From Collinsella tanakaei (GTDB taxonomy: Bacteria > Actinomycetota > Coriobacteriia > Coriobacteriales > Coriobacteriaceae), in NCBI RefSeq assembly GCF_016900375.1, contig NZ_JACJKB010000001.1, positions 239,114-303,113 of the forward strand: 64,000 nucleotides of DNA, given 5' to 3'. Position 1 is the stretch's first letter. The number at the start of each line of letters is the position of its first letter. The notes beneath the pieces are model-generated. The model was not told the origin of the DNA, made no database searches, and worked only from the letters and a program-made list of their open reading frames with translations. The translations under genes and the position numbers were made by a program. This document shows positions 34,229 to 44,024 of this stretch, one piece after another.

Positions 34229-34726
34229 TTAGCGGTAGTTGGTGAACTGCAGCGGCTGACCGTAGTCGCGCTCGCGCAGCATCGCGATGACCTGCTGGAG
34301 GGCGTCCTTGGACGCGGAGGTCACGCGGAGCTTATCGGACTCGATGGTCACCTTGACCTTGAGCTTGGCGTCCTTGATGTCCTTGTTGATCTTCTTGGCG
34401 GTGGGCTGGTCGATGCCCTCGACGATATGGCCGAGCACGCGCACGGTGCCGCCCGAGGCGGCCTGCGGGGCGTCCCAGGAGACCGCAGCGAGCTCGATGC
34501 CGCGCTTGATGAGCTTCGAGCTGAACAGATCGATGATCTGGCGCGCCACGAAATCGGCGGGAGCGTTGACGGTCACGAGCTTGTCGCCCTTGGAGAGGTC
34601 GATGGTCGCACCCGAGTCCTTGAGGTCGTAGCGCTGGGAGATCTCGCGCGCCGCCTGCTGGTAGGCGTTGTCGACCTCCTGCATATCGACCTGGGAAACG
34701 ACGTCGAAGCTGGAATCCTTAGCCAT
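34229..34726 (-). CDS. YajQ family nucleotide-binding protein (UPF0234)
   Basis: A 165-residue protein matching YajQ/UPF0234 over its whole length: FDVVSQVDMQEVDNAYQQA, REISQRYDLKDSGATI, and KKINKDIKDAKLKVK. Family members have two RNA-binding-like folds; a few Gram-negative homologues bind cyclic di-GMP, but this is not known for Actinobacteria. It lies in the ftsK-rodZ-yajQ-rimO-pgsA-pncC series on one strand. Confidence 0.93.
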   Translation of the reverse strand: MAKDSSFDVVSQVDMQEVDNAYQQAAREISQRYDLKDSGATIDLSKGDKLVTVNAPADFVARQIIDLFSSKLIKRGIELAAVSWDAPQAASGGTVRVLGHIVEGIDQPTAKKINKDIKDAKLKVKVTIESDKLRVTSASKDALQQVIAMLRERDYGQPLQFTNYR

Positions 34727-34760
34727 GGGTCATATCCTTTCGCATAGCAAACCTACGCCC

Positions 34761-36155
34761 TTACTCGTAGGTCTCCTCGTCTTCGTAGGTGGTGTCCTCC
34801 TCGTAGCCCTCGTCAGTCGAGGTGTCCTCGCCGGTGGACTCGCCATCCGCGCTCTGCTCCTCGGTTGCGGGGTCGGGCTCCGGCTGCTGCGGCACGGTGA
34901 TGGTCACGCGGCCGACACCGGGGGTACGGGTATCCCAGTCGACGGTCTTGCCGTTCTCGGTCACCGAGACGTCGGACGGATGGTCGACGGTGATCTCGAT
35001 CGTCTGGCCCGGGACGTACTCGAGGGTCTCGGGGCCGGCGGTCTGCGAGCCGTAGACGACCTCACCATCGACCTTGACCTCGATCCACGAGGTGGCGCCC
35101 TCGTCGACGGTGATGGCGATCTTCGTCTCGGTCGGAACCTGCTGCTGGGTAGCCGCCCCGGCGGCCGGATCATCCGCGTTCTGCCGGCCATCGCCGGCGC
35201 CGTCTTCGGGCTGGTCGGTATCCTGGGCGTCCTGGTCGTCGGCCTCGTCGGTCGCGGTGTCGTCGGCATTCGTCTGCGTCTGCTGGGTGGCAGCGGAGCC
35301 CTGCACCGTCGGCGTGGTCTGGTTCGCTGCGGGCGTGCAGCCGCGGACGAGCAGGAACACGATGATGATCAGCAGGATGACGATGACGGCGGCACCGCCG
35401 ATAAGCAGGCGCTGGTCGAGCCCGCTCGCGGCGCCGCGCGATCCCCCGCGCTGAGGTCCGCGGCCGCGCGAGCCGTAGCCGCCAGGTCCGCGGCGTCCGG
35501 AAGCGGAGCCGTAATCGCGCGTGCGCTGCGGGGCGCGCCCGCGACCGGAGAAGTCGCGCGTGCCCGCGGAGCCCAGAGGGCGCCTCATCTGAACGGTGCT
35601 GTCGGCGGGCATGCCGCCGCCCGAAGCGGGCGCACCGTATCCGCCGCGCGAGCCGGAGGCCGGACGCAGCGCGCGGCGCGCGCCATCGCGTTCGGGAAGC
35701 TGCGATGCGCGGCGCTCGTTATCGGCAACCCGCATGGGCACATGGCCCGACGTCGAATCGGAAACATAGCCCGCCTGCGGGGGACGCTGGGCAAAACGGG
35801 AGCTCGACGAGGGCGGATCCACGAGCAGATAGCGACCGCTCGTGCTCACGCTGCGCGGTACGGGGTCCGTCGCGCCCTCGGTGAACTGGCTACCCGAGGC
35901 GCTGCCGCCCCGCTCGTACACATAGAGCTCGTCGAAATAGGCGTTCACGACCTCGCGCGGGTTCAAACCCAAATAGCGCGCATAGCTTGCGATCATGCCC
36001 TGCGCGTAGCCGCGCGGCGGCATCGACGCGAAGTTACCCGTCTCGAAGAACTCGATGATCTGAGGGCGAATCTTGATCACGTTGGCGACCTGCTGGATCG
36101 AAAGACCCAGCTCGCGACGACGATCGAGCAGCATCTCGCCGAATCGACTTGCCAT
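34761..36155 (-). CDS. RodZ-like helix-turn-helix membrane protein (DUF4115)
   Basis: A 464-residue protein. The N-terminal HTH_25 domain (about 1-85) reads FGEMLLDRRRELGLSIQQVANVIKIRPQ in pieces and includes the MPPRGYAQGMIASYARYLGLN phrase of RodZ. A basic, Gly/Arg/Ser-rich linker (about 100-250) leads to one membrane helix (about 255-275, IGGAAVIVILLIIIVFLLV). The outside part has an Asp/Thr/Gln-rich stretch and a DUF4115-type beta domain (about 335-425), then an acidic Glu/Tyr-rich tail. RodZ links MreB to cell shape in rods; no mreB is in the window, so the cytoskeletal partner is uncertain. It overlaps ftsK by one base. Confidence 0.85.
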   Translation of the reverse strand: MASRFGEMLLDRRRELGLSIQQVANVIKIRPQIIEFFETGNFASMPPRGYAQGMIASYARYLGLNPREVVNAYFDELYVYERGGSASGSQFTEGATDPVPRSVSTSGRYLLVDPPSSSSRFAQRPPQAGYVSDSTSGHVPMRVADNERRASQLPERDGARRALRPASGSRGGYGAPASGGGMPADSTVQMRRPLGSAGTRDFSGRGRAPQRTRDYGSASGRRGPGGYGSRGRGPQRGGSRGAASGLDQRLLIGGAAVIVILLIIIVFLLVRGCTPAANQTTPTVQGSAATQQTQTNADDTATDEADDQDAQDTDQPEDGAGDGRQNADDPAAGAATQQQVPTETKIAITVDEGATSWIEVKVDGEVVYGSQTAGPETLEYVPGQTIEITVDHPSDVSVTENGKTVDWDTRTPGVGRVTITVPQQPEPDPATEEQSADGESTGEDTSTDEGYEEDTTYEDEETYE

Positions 36156-39061
36156 CAGAACCCTCCAAATCCATCTTCTGCGGCCATCTCGGCCTCCACG
36201 GCCTCGAGGGCGGCGAGCCCCTCCTCGTCCAGCAGGACCTCACGGGGCTTGGAGCCGTCGGGGGGACCGACGACGCCCTTTTCCTCGAGCATATCCATGA
36301 TACGGCCCGCACGTGCATAGCCAACCTTCAAACGGCGCTGCAAACCAGAGGTGGAACCGAGCTGGGACTCCACCACGATGCGCGCGGCCTCCCAGATCAG
36401 CGGATCGTCGTCGGACGCCTCGCGGGCACCGCCGCCCCCGCCGCCACCCATGGCGGCCGGAGCCACGGCGGAGAGGATCTCCTCGTGGTAATCGGCCGGG
36501 CTCTGCTCCTTGACGAACTCCACGACCGCGAAGATCTCCTCGTCGGACACGTAGCAGCCCTGGATGCGCTTGGGCTTGCCCCAGTCCACGCGGCTGAACA
36601 GCATGTCGCCCTGGCCGATGAGCTTCTCGGCACCCGTCTGGTCGAGGATGACGCGCGAGTCGATACCCGTGGCCACGGTGAGGCCGATACGGTTCGTGAT
36701 GTTGGCCTTGATGAGGCCGGTCACGACGTTCGAGCTCGGGCGCTGCGTCGCCACGATCATGTGGATACCGGCGGCGCGGCCGAGCTGGGCGATGCGCACG
36801 ATGGACGCCTCGACGTCCTTGCCCGCGACCATCATGAGGTCGGAGAGCTCGTCGATGACGATGACGAGATAGGGCATCTTCGCGGGCGGGTTGTCGTACT
36901 TCTCGAACTCGCCTGCCGCCTGCTTCTCGTTGAACGTCGAGATCTTGCGGACGCCGATGCGCTCGAAGATCTTGAGGCGGCGCTCCATCTCGGAGACGGC
37001 CCATTGCAGGGCGCTCGCGGCCTGCTTGGGCTCGGTCACCACCGGCACGTACAGGTGCGGCAGGCCGTCGTAGGGGGCGAACTCGACGCGCTTCGGGTCG
37101 ATCATGATCAGGCGCACATCCTCGGGGAAGGTGCGCATGAGCAGGCTCATGAGGATGGAGCTGATGACGACCGACTTACCGGAGCCCGTGGTGCCCGCGA
37201 TGAGCAGGTGAGGCATCTTGGCGAGGTCGGCCACCATGGGCTGGCCCTCGGCGTCGCGGCCGAGCGCGAACTCCAGCGGGCCGCCCTTCACGTACGGCAG
37301 GATGTCGCCGAACGCGACGGTCTGGCGCGTGCGGTTGGGGATCTCAATGCCCACAAGGGAGGTGCCCGGAATCGGCGCGAAGATGCGCACCGAGTCGGTG
37401 GCGAGCGAAAGCGCGATGTCGTCCTCGAGGTTGGAGATGCGGCTCACGCGCTCGCCCTCACCGGGCTGGACCTTGAACGTCGTGACGGTGGGGCCGGAAA
37501 TCCAGCCGACCACGCGGGAATGCAAGCCGAACTCCTGAAGGGTGTCCTGAAGGGCCGATGCCGTCTGCTGAAGCTCCTTCTCGGAGCTCACCGACGAGGC
37601 CGAAGCGGGGTTATGGCGCAGCATCGACACGGGCGGAAGCTGGCGCTCGTCGCCCTCGTCGGTAGCGGATGCCGGCGTGGCGGTACCGCCCGCAGCGGCC
37701 TGCGGGGCGGCAGCGCGCTTGGGCTTCGGGCGCGCAGCAGCGGCATCGGCAGCGGAAGGCGCGGCAGCTGCGGGCTTCTCGCGATGCGCGGGGGCGGCAG
37801 GCGCCGCGGCGGCGGTGCGCTTCAGGAAATCGGGCACGGCGGGGGCGGCGTCATCGGCGCCTGCGGGCTCATCCCACGGCGGGGCGGCATCGCCCTCCGG
37901 CTCGGACGCGATATCGGCAACGCCGCGCGCGGTGCCCGCGGCGACGGCATCGAGCTCTGCTCGGGAGGCAGCGATCGCCCCGAGCGCACCGCCCGCGGCA
38001 ACCGCGGCGGCGCCGGCCATGGGATCGACCTCGTCCATCGGCTCGACGAAGCGCTCCTTGACGGGAATGAGCGTCGTCTTGGCGCGATCGGGTGCCGCAG
38101 ACGGGGCGACATCGTCAGAGGCGGGCTTGCGCTTCTTCTGCCTGCGGCCCAGGATGAGGGTCGTCTTGGCGCTCTCCGTAGCGACCTGGTCGGTCACGTC
38201 CACGAAGGGGTTGTCGTCGCCCTGGGGGGCATCAAGCTCGTCGTCGATGCGGTCGCGCGCCGTGATCGAACGGGCACCGAGGTAGGTCGTCTCGGCACTC
38301 CCCTCCTCGTCGTCGAACAGGCTCGCCTGGCGCGGCGTAGCTCGGCGGGGCGCCTGCTGGCGCGCCGGCACCGGAGCCTCGCCCCAAGGGCTCTCGTTCA
38401 CGTCGACATGGCGTCGACGCGCGATCTGCTCGGCGCGTGCGGCGACGGTCGCGGTGAGCTCGCTCACCGAGAAGCCGATGATCACGAGGCCGAGCAGCAC
38501 AAGGCCGGCAAGGATGACATAGGCGATGGTATTGCCCACGGCCGCCATGAGGGCGCTCGCGATGAAGGCTCCCAAGTAGCCACCGGTCGCGGAAAGATTA
38601 GCCGGCTCGAAGAGCGCGGAGGCGGGCACATCGGCGCCCACGACGGACAGCGAGAGCATGGCGAGCACGGCGCAGTAGATCACCGCAGCGCCCGCGCAGG
38701 TGCGGACGGGCACCCGGGCCGTCCCGCGCAGGAACAGCAGGGCCGCGGCCCCGAGGATGAACAGCGGCAGGATATAGCCGCCCAGGCCGAAGCCCAGGTG
38801 GAAGAAGCCCGCGAGCGCCGCCGTCACGGGAGCGGAACTCGGCGAGATGACCGCGATGAACGAGGCCACGGCGAACACGCCGAGCAGCACGCCCGCGATA
38901 TCGCGCCCCGACCCCTCATCGAGCAGCGGAGCCGCCTGCTCATCGCGAGAGCGCCCCGCGTTGGCACGCAGGTTGCGCTCCCCCGACTGCGCGGCCTTGC
39001 GACCGCGCCCGGTGGAACCCTTGCCCTTGTTCGTCTGCTGCTTGTTGCCCGCTGCCGCCAC
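36155..39061 (-). CDS. ftsK: DNA translocase FtsK/SpoIIIE
   Basis: Membrane-anchored DNA pump that clears chromosomes from the division septum. The 968-residue product has four or five N-terminal membrane helices (about 55-210), a long Ala/Pro/Glu-rich linker (about 220-470), the RecA-like motor with Walker A GTTGSGKSV (about 622-630) and Walker B VIVIDELSD, and a C-terminal gamma winged helix (about 900-960, STSGLQRRLKVGYARAGRIMD) that reads KOPS-like sites. It follows rnj by one base and precedes rodZ, a common Gram-positive order. Confidence 0.96.
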   Translation of the reverse strand: MAAAGNKQQTNKGKGSTGRGRKAAQSGERNLRANAGRSRDEQAAPLLDEGSGRDIAGVLLGVFAVASFIAVISPSSAPVTAALAGFFHLGFGLGGYILPLFILGAAALLFLRGTARVPVRTCAGAAVIYCAVLAMLSLSVVGADVPASALFEPANLSATGGYLGAFIASALMAAVGNTIAYVILAGLVLLGLVIIGFSVSELTATVAARAEQIARRRHVDVNESPWGEAPVPARQQAPRRATPRQASLFDDEEGSAETTYLGARSITARDRIDDELDAPQGDDNPFVDVTDQVATESAKTTLILGRRQKKRKPASDDVAPSAAPDRAKTTLIPVKERFVEPMDEVDPMAGAAAVAAGGALGAIAASRAELDAVAAGTARGVADIASEPEGDAAPPWDEPAGADDAAPAVPDFLKRTAAAAPAAPAHREKPAAAAPSAADAAAARPKPKRAAAPQAAAGGTATPASATDEGDERQLPPVSMLRHNPASASSVSSEKELQQTASALQDTLQEFGLHSRVVGWISGPTVTTFKVQPGEGERVSRISNLEDDIALSLATDSVRIFAPIPGTSLVGIEIPNRTRQTVAFGDILPYVKGGPLEFALGRDAEGQPMVADLAKMPHLLIAGTTGSGKSVVISSILMSLLMRTFPEDVRLIMIDPKRVEFAPYDGLPHLYVPVVTEPKQAASALQWAVSEMERRLKIFERIGVRKISTFNEKQAAGEFEKYDNPPAKMPYLVIVIDELSDLMMVAGKDVEASIVRIAQLGRAAGIHMIVATQRPSSNVVTGLIKANITNRIGLTVATGIDSRVILDQTGAEKLIGQGDMLFSRVDWGKPKRIQGCYVSDEEIFAVVEFVKEQSPADYHEEILSAVAPAAMGGGGGGGAREASDDDPLIWEAARIVVESQLGSTSGLQRRLKVGYARAGRIMDMLEEKGVVGPPDGSKPREVLLDEEGLAALEAVEAEMAAEDGFGGF

Positions 39062-39062
39062 G

Positions 39063-40739
39063 CTAGACCTCCATGACGACCGGGATGATCATCGGGCGCG
39101 TGCGTGTGCGGTTCCAGATGAAGTTGGACAGCGAGTCGCGCACTGCCTTGCGCAGGGCGTCGGTGCCGCTGCTCGTGTAGTTGAACTTGCCCTTCTCGAT
39201 CATCTTCATGATGGAGGCCGAGGCATCGGACGAGAACTCGTCGTCGATGGTGAAGGACACGCCGCGGCCGGAGAACTCGATGGCGTCGACGCGCTTGCGC
39301 TTGAGCGACACGATGGCGACGGCGGTCACCATGCCGTCGTTGGCGAGCTTCTGGCGGTCGCGCAGGACGATGGGGTCGGTGTCGCCGATGCGCAGGCCGT
39401 CAACGTACACGACGCCCGACTCGACCGAGGGGCCGCGGCGCACGACGCCGCCGCGCATCTCGAGCGAATCGCCGTTGTCCAGGATGAAGATATGGTCCTC
39501 GGGCATGCCCATCTTGCGGGCAAGGCCGGCGTGGGCCCTCAGGTGGACCGCCTCGCCGTGGACCGGCATGAAGTAGCTCGGCTTCGTCATGGCCAGCATG
39601 AGCTTGAGCTCTTCCTGGCTGCCGTGGCCGGACACGTGCACGAGCGTGCGGTTCTTGTCGTAGACGTCGCAGCCAATCTTGGCCAGACTGTTCACCACCT
39701 GCTGGACGCCCTTCTCGTTGCCGGGGATGGGCGTGGCGGAGATGATCACCGTGTCGCCCTCGTGCATCGAGAGCGTCTTGTGCTCGCCGTTAGCCATGCG
39801 CGAGAGCGCCGACAGCGGCTCACCCTGGGAGCCGGTGCACATGACGACAATCTGGTCCTCAGGGAGGTTGTTGATGTCGTAGGCGTCGATGATGTCTTCC
39901 TCGGGGATGTCGAGGTAGCCGAGCTCACGGGCGACGCGCGTGTTCGTGAGCATGGAACGGCCGGTCACCACGATCTTGCGGTGGCAGCGGCGCGCGGCGT
40001 CGCAGATCTGCTGCAGACGGTGGATGTGGCTCGAGAAGCTCGCCACGAAGACGCGGCCGGGCGCGTTCTTGATGGCGCTGTACAGCGAGGGGCCGACCTC
40101 GGCCTCGGACTTCGTGAAGCCGGGACGCGTGGCGTTCGTGGAGTCGCTCATGAGCAGGTCGATGCCCTGCTTGGCGAACTTGCTGATGGCGGCGTAATCG
40201 GGCGTCACGCCGTCGATCGGCGTCTGGTCGAGCTTGAAGTCGCCAGTGTGCAGGACCGTGCCCTGCGGCGTGCGGATGAAGACGCCCAGAGCGCCGGGGA
40301 TGGAGTGCGTCATCGAGAAGAAATCGATCTGGATGCAGCCGAGGTTCACATGGCTGCCGCCGGTGACCTCGCGGAACTTCGGCGCGCGGATGCGGAACTC
40401 GGCGAGCTTGCCCTCGATGAAGCCGAGGGTGAGCTTGCTCGAGAAGATGGGCACCTTGTTGTTGAGGTCCTGCAGCAGGTACGGCAAAGAGCCGGTGTGG
40501 TCCTCGTGGCCGTGGGTCACGACGATGCCGCGCAGCTTCTCCTCGTTCTCGAGGACATAGGTGTAGTCGGGCAGCACCAGATCGATGCCGGGCTGCGAAT
40601 CGTCGGGGAACATGAGGCCGGCGTCGACGAGGATCATGTCCTCGCCGCACTCGATGACCGTCATGTTCTTGCCGATACCATCGAGACCGCCCAAGGGGAT
40701 GATCTTGAGCGGTGCGGGCTTCTTTTTAGTTGTTGCCAT
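39063..40739 (-). CDS. rnj: Ribonuclease J
   Basis: Zinc-dependent 5'-3' exo- and endoribonuclease. The ATG at 40739 with AGGAG upstream gives 558 residues; an in-frame extension to 40832 is unsupported. The metallo-beta-lactamase site is VVTHGHEDHTGSLPY, with further ligands in HTGDFKLDQ and HVSGHGSQEELK, the beta-CASP domain between, and a C-terminal domain from about 450. A short Lys-rich N terminus precedes the domain. Together with RNase Y it suggests Gram-positive-type RNA turnover. Confidence 0.95.
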   Translation of the reverse strand: MATTKKKPAPLKIIPLGGLDGIGKNMTVIECGEDMILVDAGLMFPDDSQPGIDLVLPDYTYVLENEEKLRGIVVTHGHEDHTGSLPYLLQDLNNKVPIFSSKLTLGFIEGKLAEFRIRAPKFREVTGGSHVNLGCIQIDFFSMTHSIPGALGVFIRTPQGTVLHTGDFKLDQTPIDGVTPDYAAISKFAKQGIDLLMSDSTNATRPGFTKSEAEVGPSLYSAIKNAPGRVFVASFSSHIHRLQQICDAARRCHRKIVVTGRSMLTNTRVARELGYLDIPEEDIIDAYDINNLPEDQIVVMCTGSQGEPLSALSRMANGEHKTLSMHEGDTVIISATPIPGNEKGVQQVVNSLAKIGCDVYDKNRTLVHVSGHGSQEELKLMLAMTKPSYFMPVHGEAVHLRAHAGLARKMGMPEDHIFILDNGDSLEMRGGVVRRGPSVESGVVYVDGLRIGDTDPIVLRDRQKLANDGMVTAVAIVSLKRKRVDAIEFSGRGVSFTIDDEFSSDASASIMKMIEKGKFNYTSSGTDALRKAVRDSLSNFIWNRTRTRPMIIPVVMEV

Positions 40740-40924
40740 GGGGTGAGATGGCTCCTTTCGTTGCGGTGGTATCCATACGGCGGTATCCGCCAAACCATTC
40801 AATATCGGCCCGCGCGTGAGATTCGCAGGCATAATTCACAGTGATAAGCCATTGTACCAACATGCGGCATGCCTTACACGCAGCCGACCCCATCCCTACA
40901 CAATGCGTGGAAATTGAAAGTTTG

Positions 40925-40959
40925 GGCGACAAGATTGAACCTGGCCCCATCTTGTCGCC
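40925..40959. repeat. GACAAG-type hairpin repeat
   Basis: GGCGACAAGAT (40925-40935) and ATCTTGTCGCC (40949-40959) pair perfectly around TGAACCTGGCCCC. A closely similar unit (GACAAGATTGTACCTGGC...) lies at 46149-46179. Confidence 0.75.
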
Positions 40960-40961
40960 TG

Positions 40962-41000
40962 CAAAAGAAGGCCGGACCCTCCCGAACGGAGGATCCGGCC
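40962..41000 (-). terminator. Terminator of pnp
   Basis: On the minus strand GGCCGGA (41000-40994) pairs with TCCGGCC (40976-40970), with an inner CTCC/GGAG pair and GTTCG loop, followed by TTCTTTTGC. It lies 35 bases past the pnp stop. Confidence 0.85.
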
Positions 41001-41035
41001 CATCGCATACGGTTCAGAAAGACCGCGCTATCGCA

Positions 41036-43300
41036 TTAGCCCTCGTGATGACGGCGCGGGGTGCGGCCGCCGTTGTCGCCGGGGCGACGCGGACGATCGC
41101 TGCGGTCGCCATGCTCGCGGCGCGGACGGCCGGGACGGTCGCTGCGCTCGCGACGCCCGCGGCCACCGAAGCCGCCCTCGTCGGAGCCGCTACCCGAACC
41201 GGCGGGAGCCTCGGGCTTGTCGAGGCGGTCGAGCGAGATCTTGCCGCGCTCGTCGACCTCGATGACCTTGACCTTGACCTCGTCGCCGACGTTCAGCACG
41301 TCCTCGACCTTATCGACACGGCCCTGGGCCACACGGGAGATGTGCAGCAGGCCGTCCTTGCCGGGCAGCAGGTTGACGAAGGCGCCGAAGGGCTGGATGG
41401 AGACGACGCGACCGGTGTACTCCTCGCCCACCTCGGGAACCTTGACGATGAGCTGGATGCGCTCGACGGCCGCATCGACGGAATCGCCGACGCCGCCCAC
41501 GAACACGGTGCCGTCCTCGTGGATGTCGATGGAAGCGCCCGTCTCGTCCTGGATGCCGCGGATGGTCTCGCCGCCCTTGCCGATGACGTCGCGGATGTTC
41601 TCGACCGGGATGGTGATCGAGGTGATGCGCGGCGCGGTGTCGCGCGTGGTCTCACGCGGGGCGGGGATGACGTCGAGCATCTTGCCGAGGATGAACGCGC
41701 GGCCGGCCTTGGCCTGCTCGAGCGCAGAGCGCAGGATGTCGAAGGTGAGGCCGGTGGCCTTGTTGTCCATCTGGAGCGCCGTGATGCCGCGCTCGGTGCC
41801 GGTCACCTTGAAGTCCATATCGCCCAGGAAGTCCTCGATGCCCTGGATGTCGGACAAAACGACGGTCTTGCCCTCCTCCTGGATGAGGCCCATGGCGATA
41901 CCGGACACGGGGCGCTTCAGCGGCACGCCGCCGTCCATGAGCGCAAGGCAGCTCGCGCAGGTCGACGCCATGGACGAGGAGCCGTTGGACTCCATGACCT
42001 CGGAGACGACGCGGATGGCGTAGGGGAACTCCACCTCATCGGGCAACACCGGCAGAAGGGCGCGCTCGGCGAGGTTGCCGTGGCCGATCTCGCGGCGCTT
42101 CGGGGCGCCGATGCGGCCGGTCTCGCCGGTGCAGAACGGCGGGAAGTTGTACTGGTGCATATAGCGCTTGCCCTCGACGGGCTCGATGGTGTCAAGACGC
42201 TGGCCCTCGTTGAGCATGCCGAGCGAGAGGACGGAGAGCACCTGGGTCTGACCGCGCTGGAACAGGCCGGAGCCGTGCACGAGCGGCAGGTAGGAATCCT
42301 TCACCATGATGGGGCGGATCTCGTCGGCGGCACGGCCGTCGACGCGCTCACCGGTCTCGACGACCATGGTGCGCATGGCCTTCTTCTCGAGCTTCTTGAG
42401 GTTGACCGGGATCTCGCGCTCCCACTCGAGCTGCTCCTCCTCGGTGAACTCGGCGCGGATGCGCTCCTTCAGCTCCTCGACGTGCGCGATGCGGGAAAGC
42501 TTGTCGGCATCGGACAGCGCGGCGTACATCTCGTCGTAGTGGGCGAAGATGCGCTCCTCGACCTCGGGAACGGGCTGATCGAGGATGTACTCCTTCGGGA
42601 CGATGGCGCCGTTGACGCGCTCCCACTCCTCGATGAACTCGAGCTGGGCGTCGCAGAAGGCGCCGATGGCCTCCTGGCCGAACTGCATGGCGGCGAGCAT
42701 GTCCTCCTCGGTCACCTCGTCGGCGCCGGCCTCCACCATGGAGATGAAGTCGCGGGTGCCCGCGAGCTCGAGGTCGAGGTCGGAGTTCTCGCGCTCCTCA
42801 TAGGTGGGGTTGACGATGAACTCACCAGTCTCCTTGTTGCGGCCGATGCGCACGCAGGCAAGCGGGCCCTCAAAGGGGACGCCGCCGACCGTGAGGGCGA
42901 GCGAGGCGCCCATCGTGCAGATGACGTCGATGGGGTTCACCTGGTCGGCCACGAGCGAGGTCGCGACGATCTGGACCTCGTTGCGGAAGCCGTCGGGGAA
43001 GCTTGGGCGGATGGGACGGTCGATCATGCGAGCGGTGAGCGTGGCCTTCTCGCTGGGACGGCCCTCGCGCTTAAGGTAGCCGCCGGGAATGCGGCCGGCA
43101 GCGTACATCTTCTCGTTGAAATCGACGGTCAGCGGGAAGAAGTCGTAGTTCTTGCGCTCCTTGGAGACGACGACCGTGACGAGCGCGGTGGTGTCGCCCT
43201 GCTTGACCAGGGTGGCGCCTGTCGCCTGCTTGGCGAGCTCGCCGGACTCCAGGGTGTAGGTCTTGCCGTACAGCTCAAAGGTCTTGGATACGAGTGTCAT
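41036..43300 (-). CDS. pnp: Polyribonucleotide nucleotidyltransferase (PNPase)
   Basis: Phosphorolytic 3'-5' exoribonuclease. The 754-residue product has two RNase PH domains (ADGTTALVTV-type phrases near 35 and the second around SVLSLGML and SNGSSSMASTCASCLALMD), a KH domain (IRDVIGKGGETIRGIQDETG) and an S1 domain (GEEYTGRVVSIQPFGAFVNL). After S1 it has a tail of about 65 residues of Arg, Gly, Asp and Pro, probably an unstructured RNA-binding extension. It lies 141 bases after rpsO, the classical rpsO-pnp order. Confidence 0.97.
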   Translation of the reverse strand: MTLVSKTFELYGKTYTLESGELAKQATGATLVKQGDTTALVTVVVSKERKNYDFFPLTVDFNEKMYAAGRIPGGYLKREGRPSEKATLTARMIDRPIRPSFPDGFRNEVQIVATSLVADQVNPIDVICTMGASLALTVGGVPFEGPLACVRIGRNKETGEFIVNPTYEERENSDLDLELAGTRDFISMVEAGADEVTEEDMLAAMQFGQEAIGAFCDAQLEFIEEWERVNGAIVPKEYILDQPVPEVEERIFAHYDEMYAALSDADKLSRIAHVEELKERIRAEFTEEEQLEWEREIPVNLKKLEKKAMRTMVVETGERVDGRAADEIRPIMVKDSYLPLVHGSGLFQRGQTQVLSVLSLGMLNEGQRLDTIEPVEGKRYMHQYNFPPFCTGETGRIGAPKRREIGHGNLAERALLPVLPDEVEFPYAIRVVSEVMESNGSSSMASTCASCLALMDGGVPLKRPVSGIAMGLIQEEGKTVVLSDIQGIEDFLGDMDFKVTGTERGITALQMDNKATGLTFDILRSALEQAKAGRAFILGKMLDVIPAPRETTRDTAPRITSITIPVENIRDVIGKGGETIRGIQDETGASIDIHEDGTVFVGGVGDSVDAAVERIQLIVKVPEVGEEYTGRVVSIQPFGAFVNLLPGKDGLLHISRVAQGRVDKVEDVLNVGDEVKVKVIEVDERGKISLDRLDKPEAPAGSGSGSDEGGFGGRGRRERSDRPGRPRREHGDRSDRPRRPGDNGGRTPRRHHEG

Positions 43301-43348
43301 TTTTCTCCTTCATCTCCGCACGCCCCATTGCGTGCGGGCCTCGATAGG

Positions 43349-43369
43349 GCCTGCGGTCGCCCCGCAGGC
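43349..43369 (-). other. Hairpin in the pnp leader
   Basis: GCCTGCGG and CCGCAGGC form a perfect 8-bp stem with a 5-base loop, 49 bases upstream of the pnp ATG. In E. coli the pnp leader is a double-stranded RNase III target used for autoregulation; whether this hairpin does the same is inference. Confidence 0.5.
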
Positions 43370-43401
43370 GGTGTAGAGGACGCGATTGCGGCCCCTTACA
43401 T

Positions 43402-43426
43402 GAAAAGGAGCCCCCACGGGGGCTCC
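43402..43426 (-). terminator. Terminator of rpsO
   Basis: On the minus strand GGAGCCCCC (43426-43418) pairs with GGGGGCTCC (43415-43407) followed by TTTTC. It lies 15 bases past the rpsO stop; incomplete termination would let rpsO transcripts run into pnp. Confidence 0.85.
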
Positions 43427-43441
43427 TGCATGCACAACGTG

Positions 43442-43720
43442 TTACTGGATGTTGTCGCGGATACCGAGCTCCTTGATGAGCGCGCGGTACTCGAAGATGT
43501 CGTTCTTCTTGATGTAGGACAGAAGACGACGACGGCGACCGACCAGCATGAGCAGACCGCGGCGGGTGTGGAAGTCTTTCTGGTGGGACTTCATGTGCTC
43601 GGTGAGCTCACGGATGCGCTCGGTGAGGATGGCAACCTGAACCTTGGGGTTGCCGGTGTCGACGGGGCTGTTGCCGAACTGAGCGGTGAGCTCAGCCTTG
43701 CGCTCCTTGGAGATGGTCAT
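43442..43720 (-). CDS. rpsO: 30S ribosomal protein S15
   Basis: Primary 16S-rRNA-binding protein of the small subunit. I start at ATG 43720 so that the product opens [12 protein letters not shown]; an upstream in-frame start at 43753 is not conserved. The 92 residues include [38 protein letters not shown] and [13 protein letters not shown], all S15 landmarks. The leader of about 130 bases may carry an S15 autoregulation structure, not recognisable by eye. Confidence 0.97.
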   Translation of the reverse strand: MTISKERKAELTAQFGNSPVDTGNPKVQVAILTERIRELTEHMKSHQKDFHTRRGLLMLVGRRRRLLSYIKKNDIFEYRALIKELGIRDNIQ

Positions 43721-43843
43721 GATGAACACCTTTCTCTTGAATACGCCCAGCACTGGGATGCCGCCGGTGCAGCGAGCATCTAAGTGCGGGTAACCAACAG
43801 CTGCTTATACTACCACAGCCCTCCGCATTCACGAGAACTGCAT

Positions 43844-44024
43844 GCAAGTTTGGGGACAGGTCCCAAACTTTCACCTCGTGTAGACATGCCGCTCGCATCG
43901 AAAAGAGTATGAGATTACCGACAGATAGCGGTCGATTTGCCGCCGTAGTTGTCGGTTATCTCATACTCTGCAAACGCCTTGCTGCCTGCCGATGAAAGTT
44001 TGGGGCCTGTCCCCTAACTTTCAC
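43844..44024. repeat. Composite repeat: two GTTTGGGGACAGG hairpins flanking a long hairpin
   Basis: Left unit 43844-43873 (GCAAGTTTGGGGACAGGTCC...) and right unit 43993-44024 (TGAAAGTTTGGGGCCTGTCC...) are each self-complementary. Between them 43905-43923 and 43950-43968 form a 19-bp stem with one mismatch, based on GAGTATGAGATTACCGACA. The right unit overlaps the stop codon of the next gene. Confidence 0.8.

Noticed and set aside
36149..39076. Very long open frame on the plus strand opposite ftsK (also opposite rny and pnp)
   Set aside because: These are consequences of high GC third positions opposite real genes; they have no Shine-Dalgarno support, low-complexity composition and no domains.
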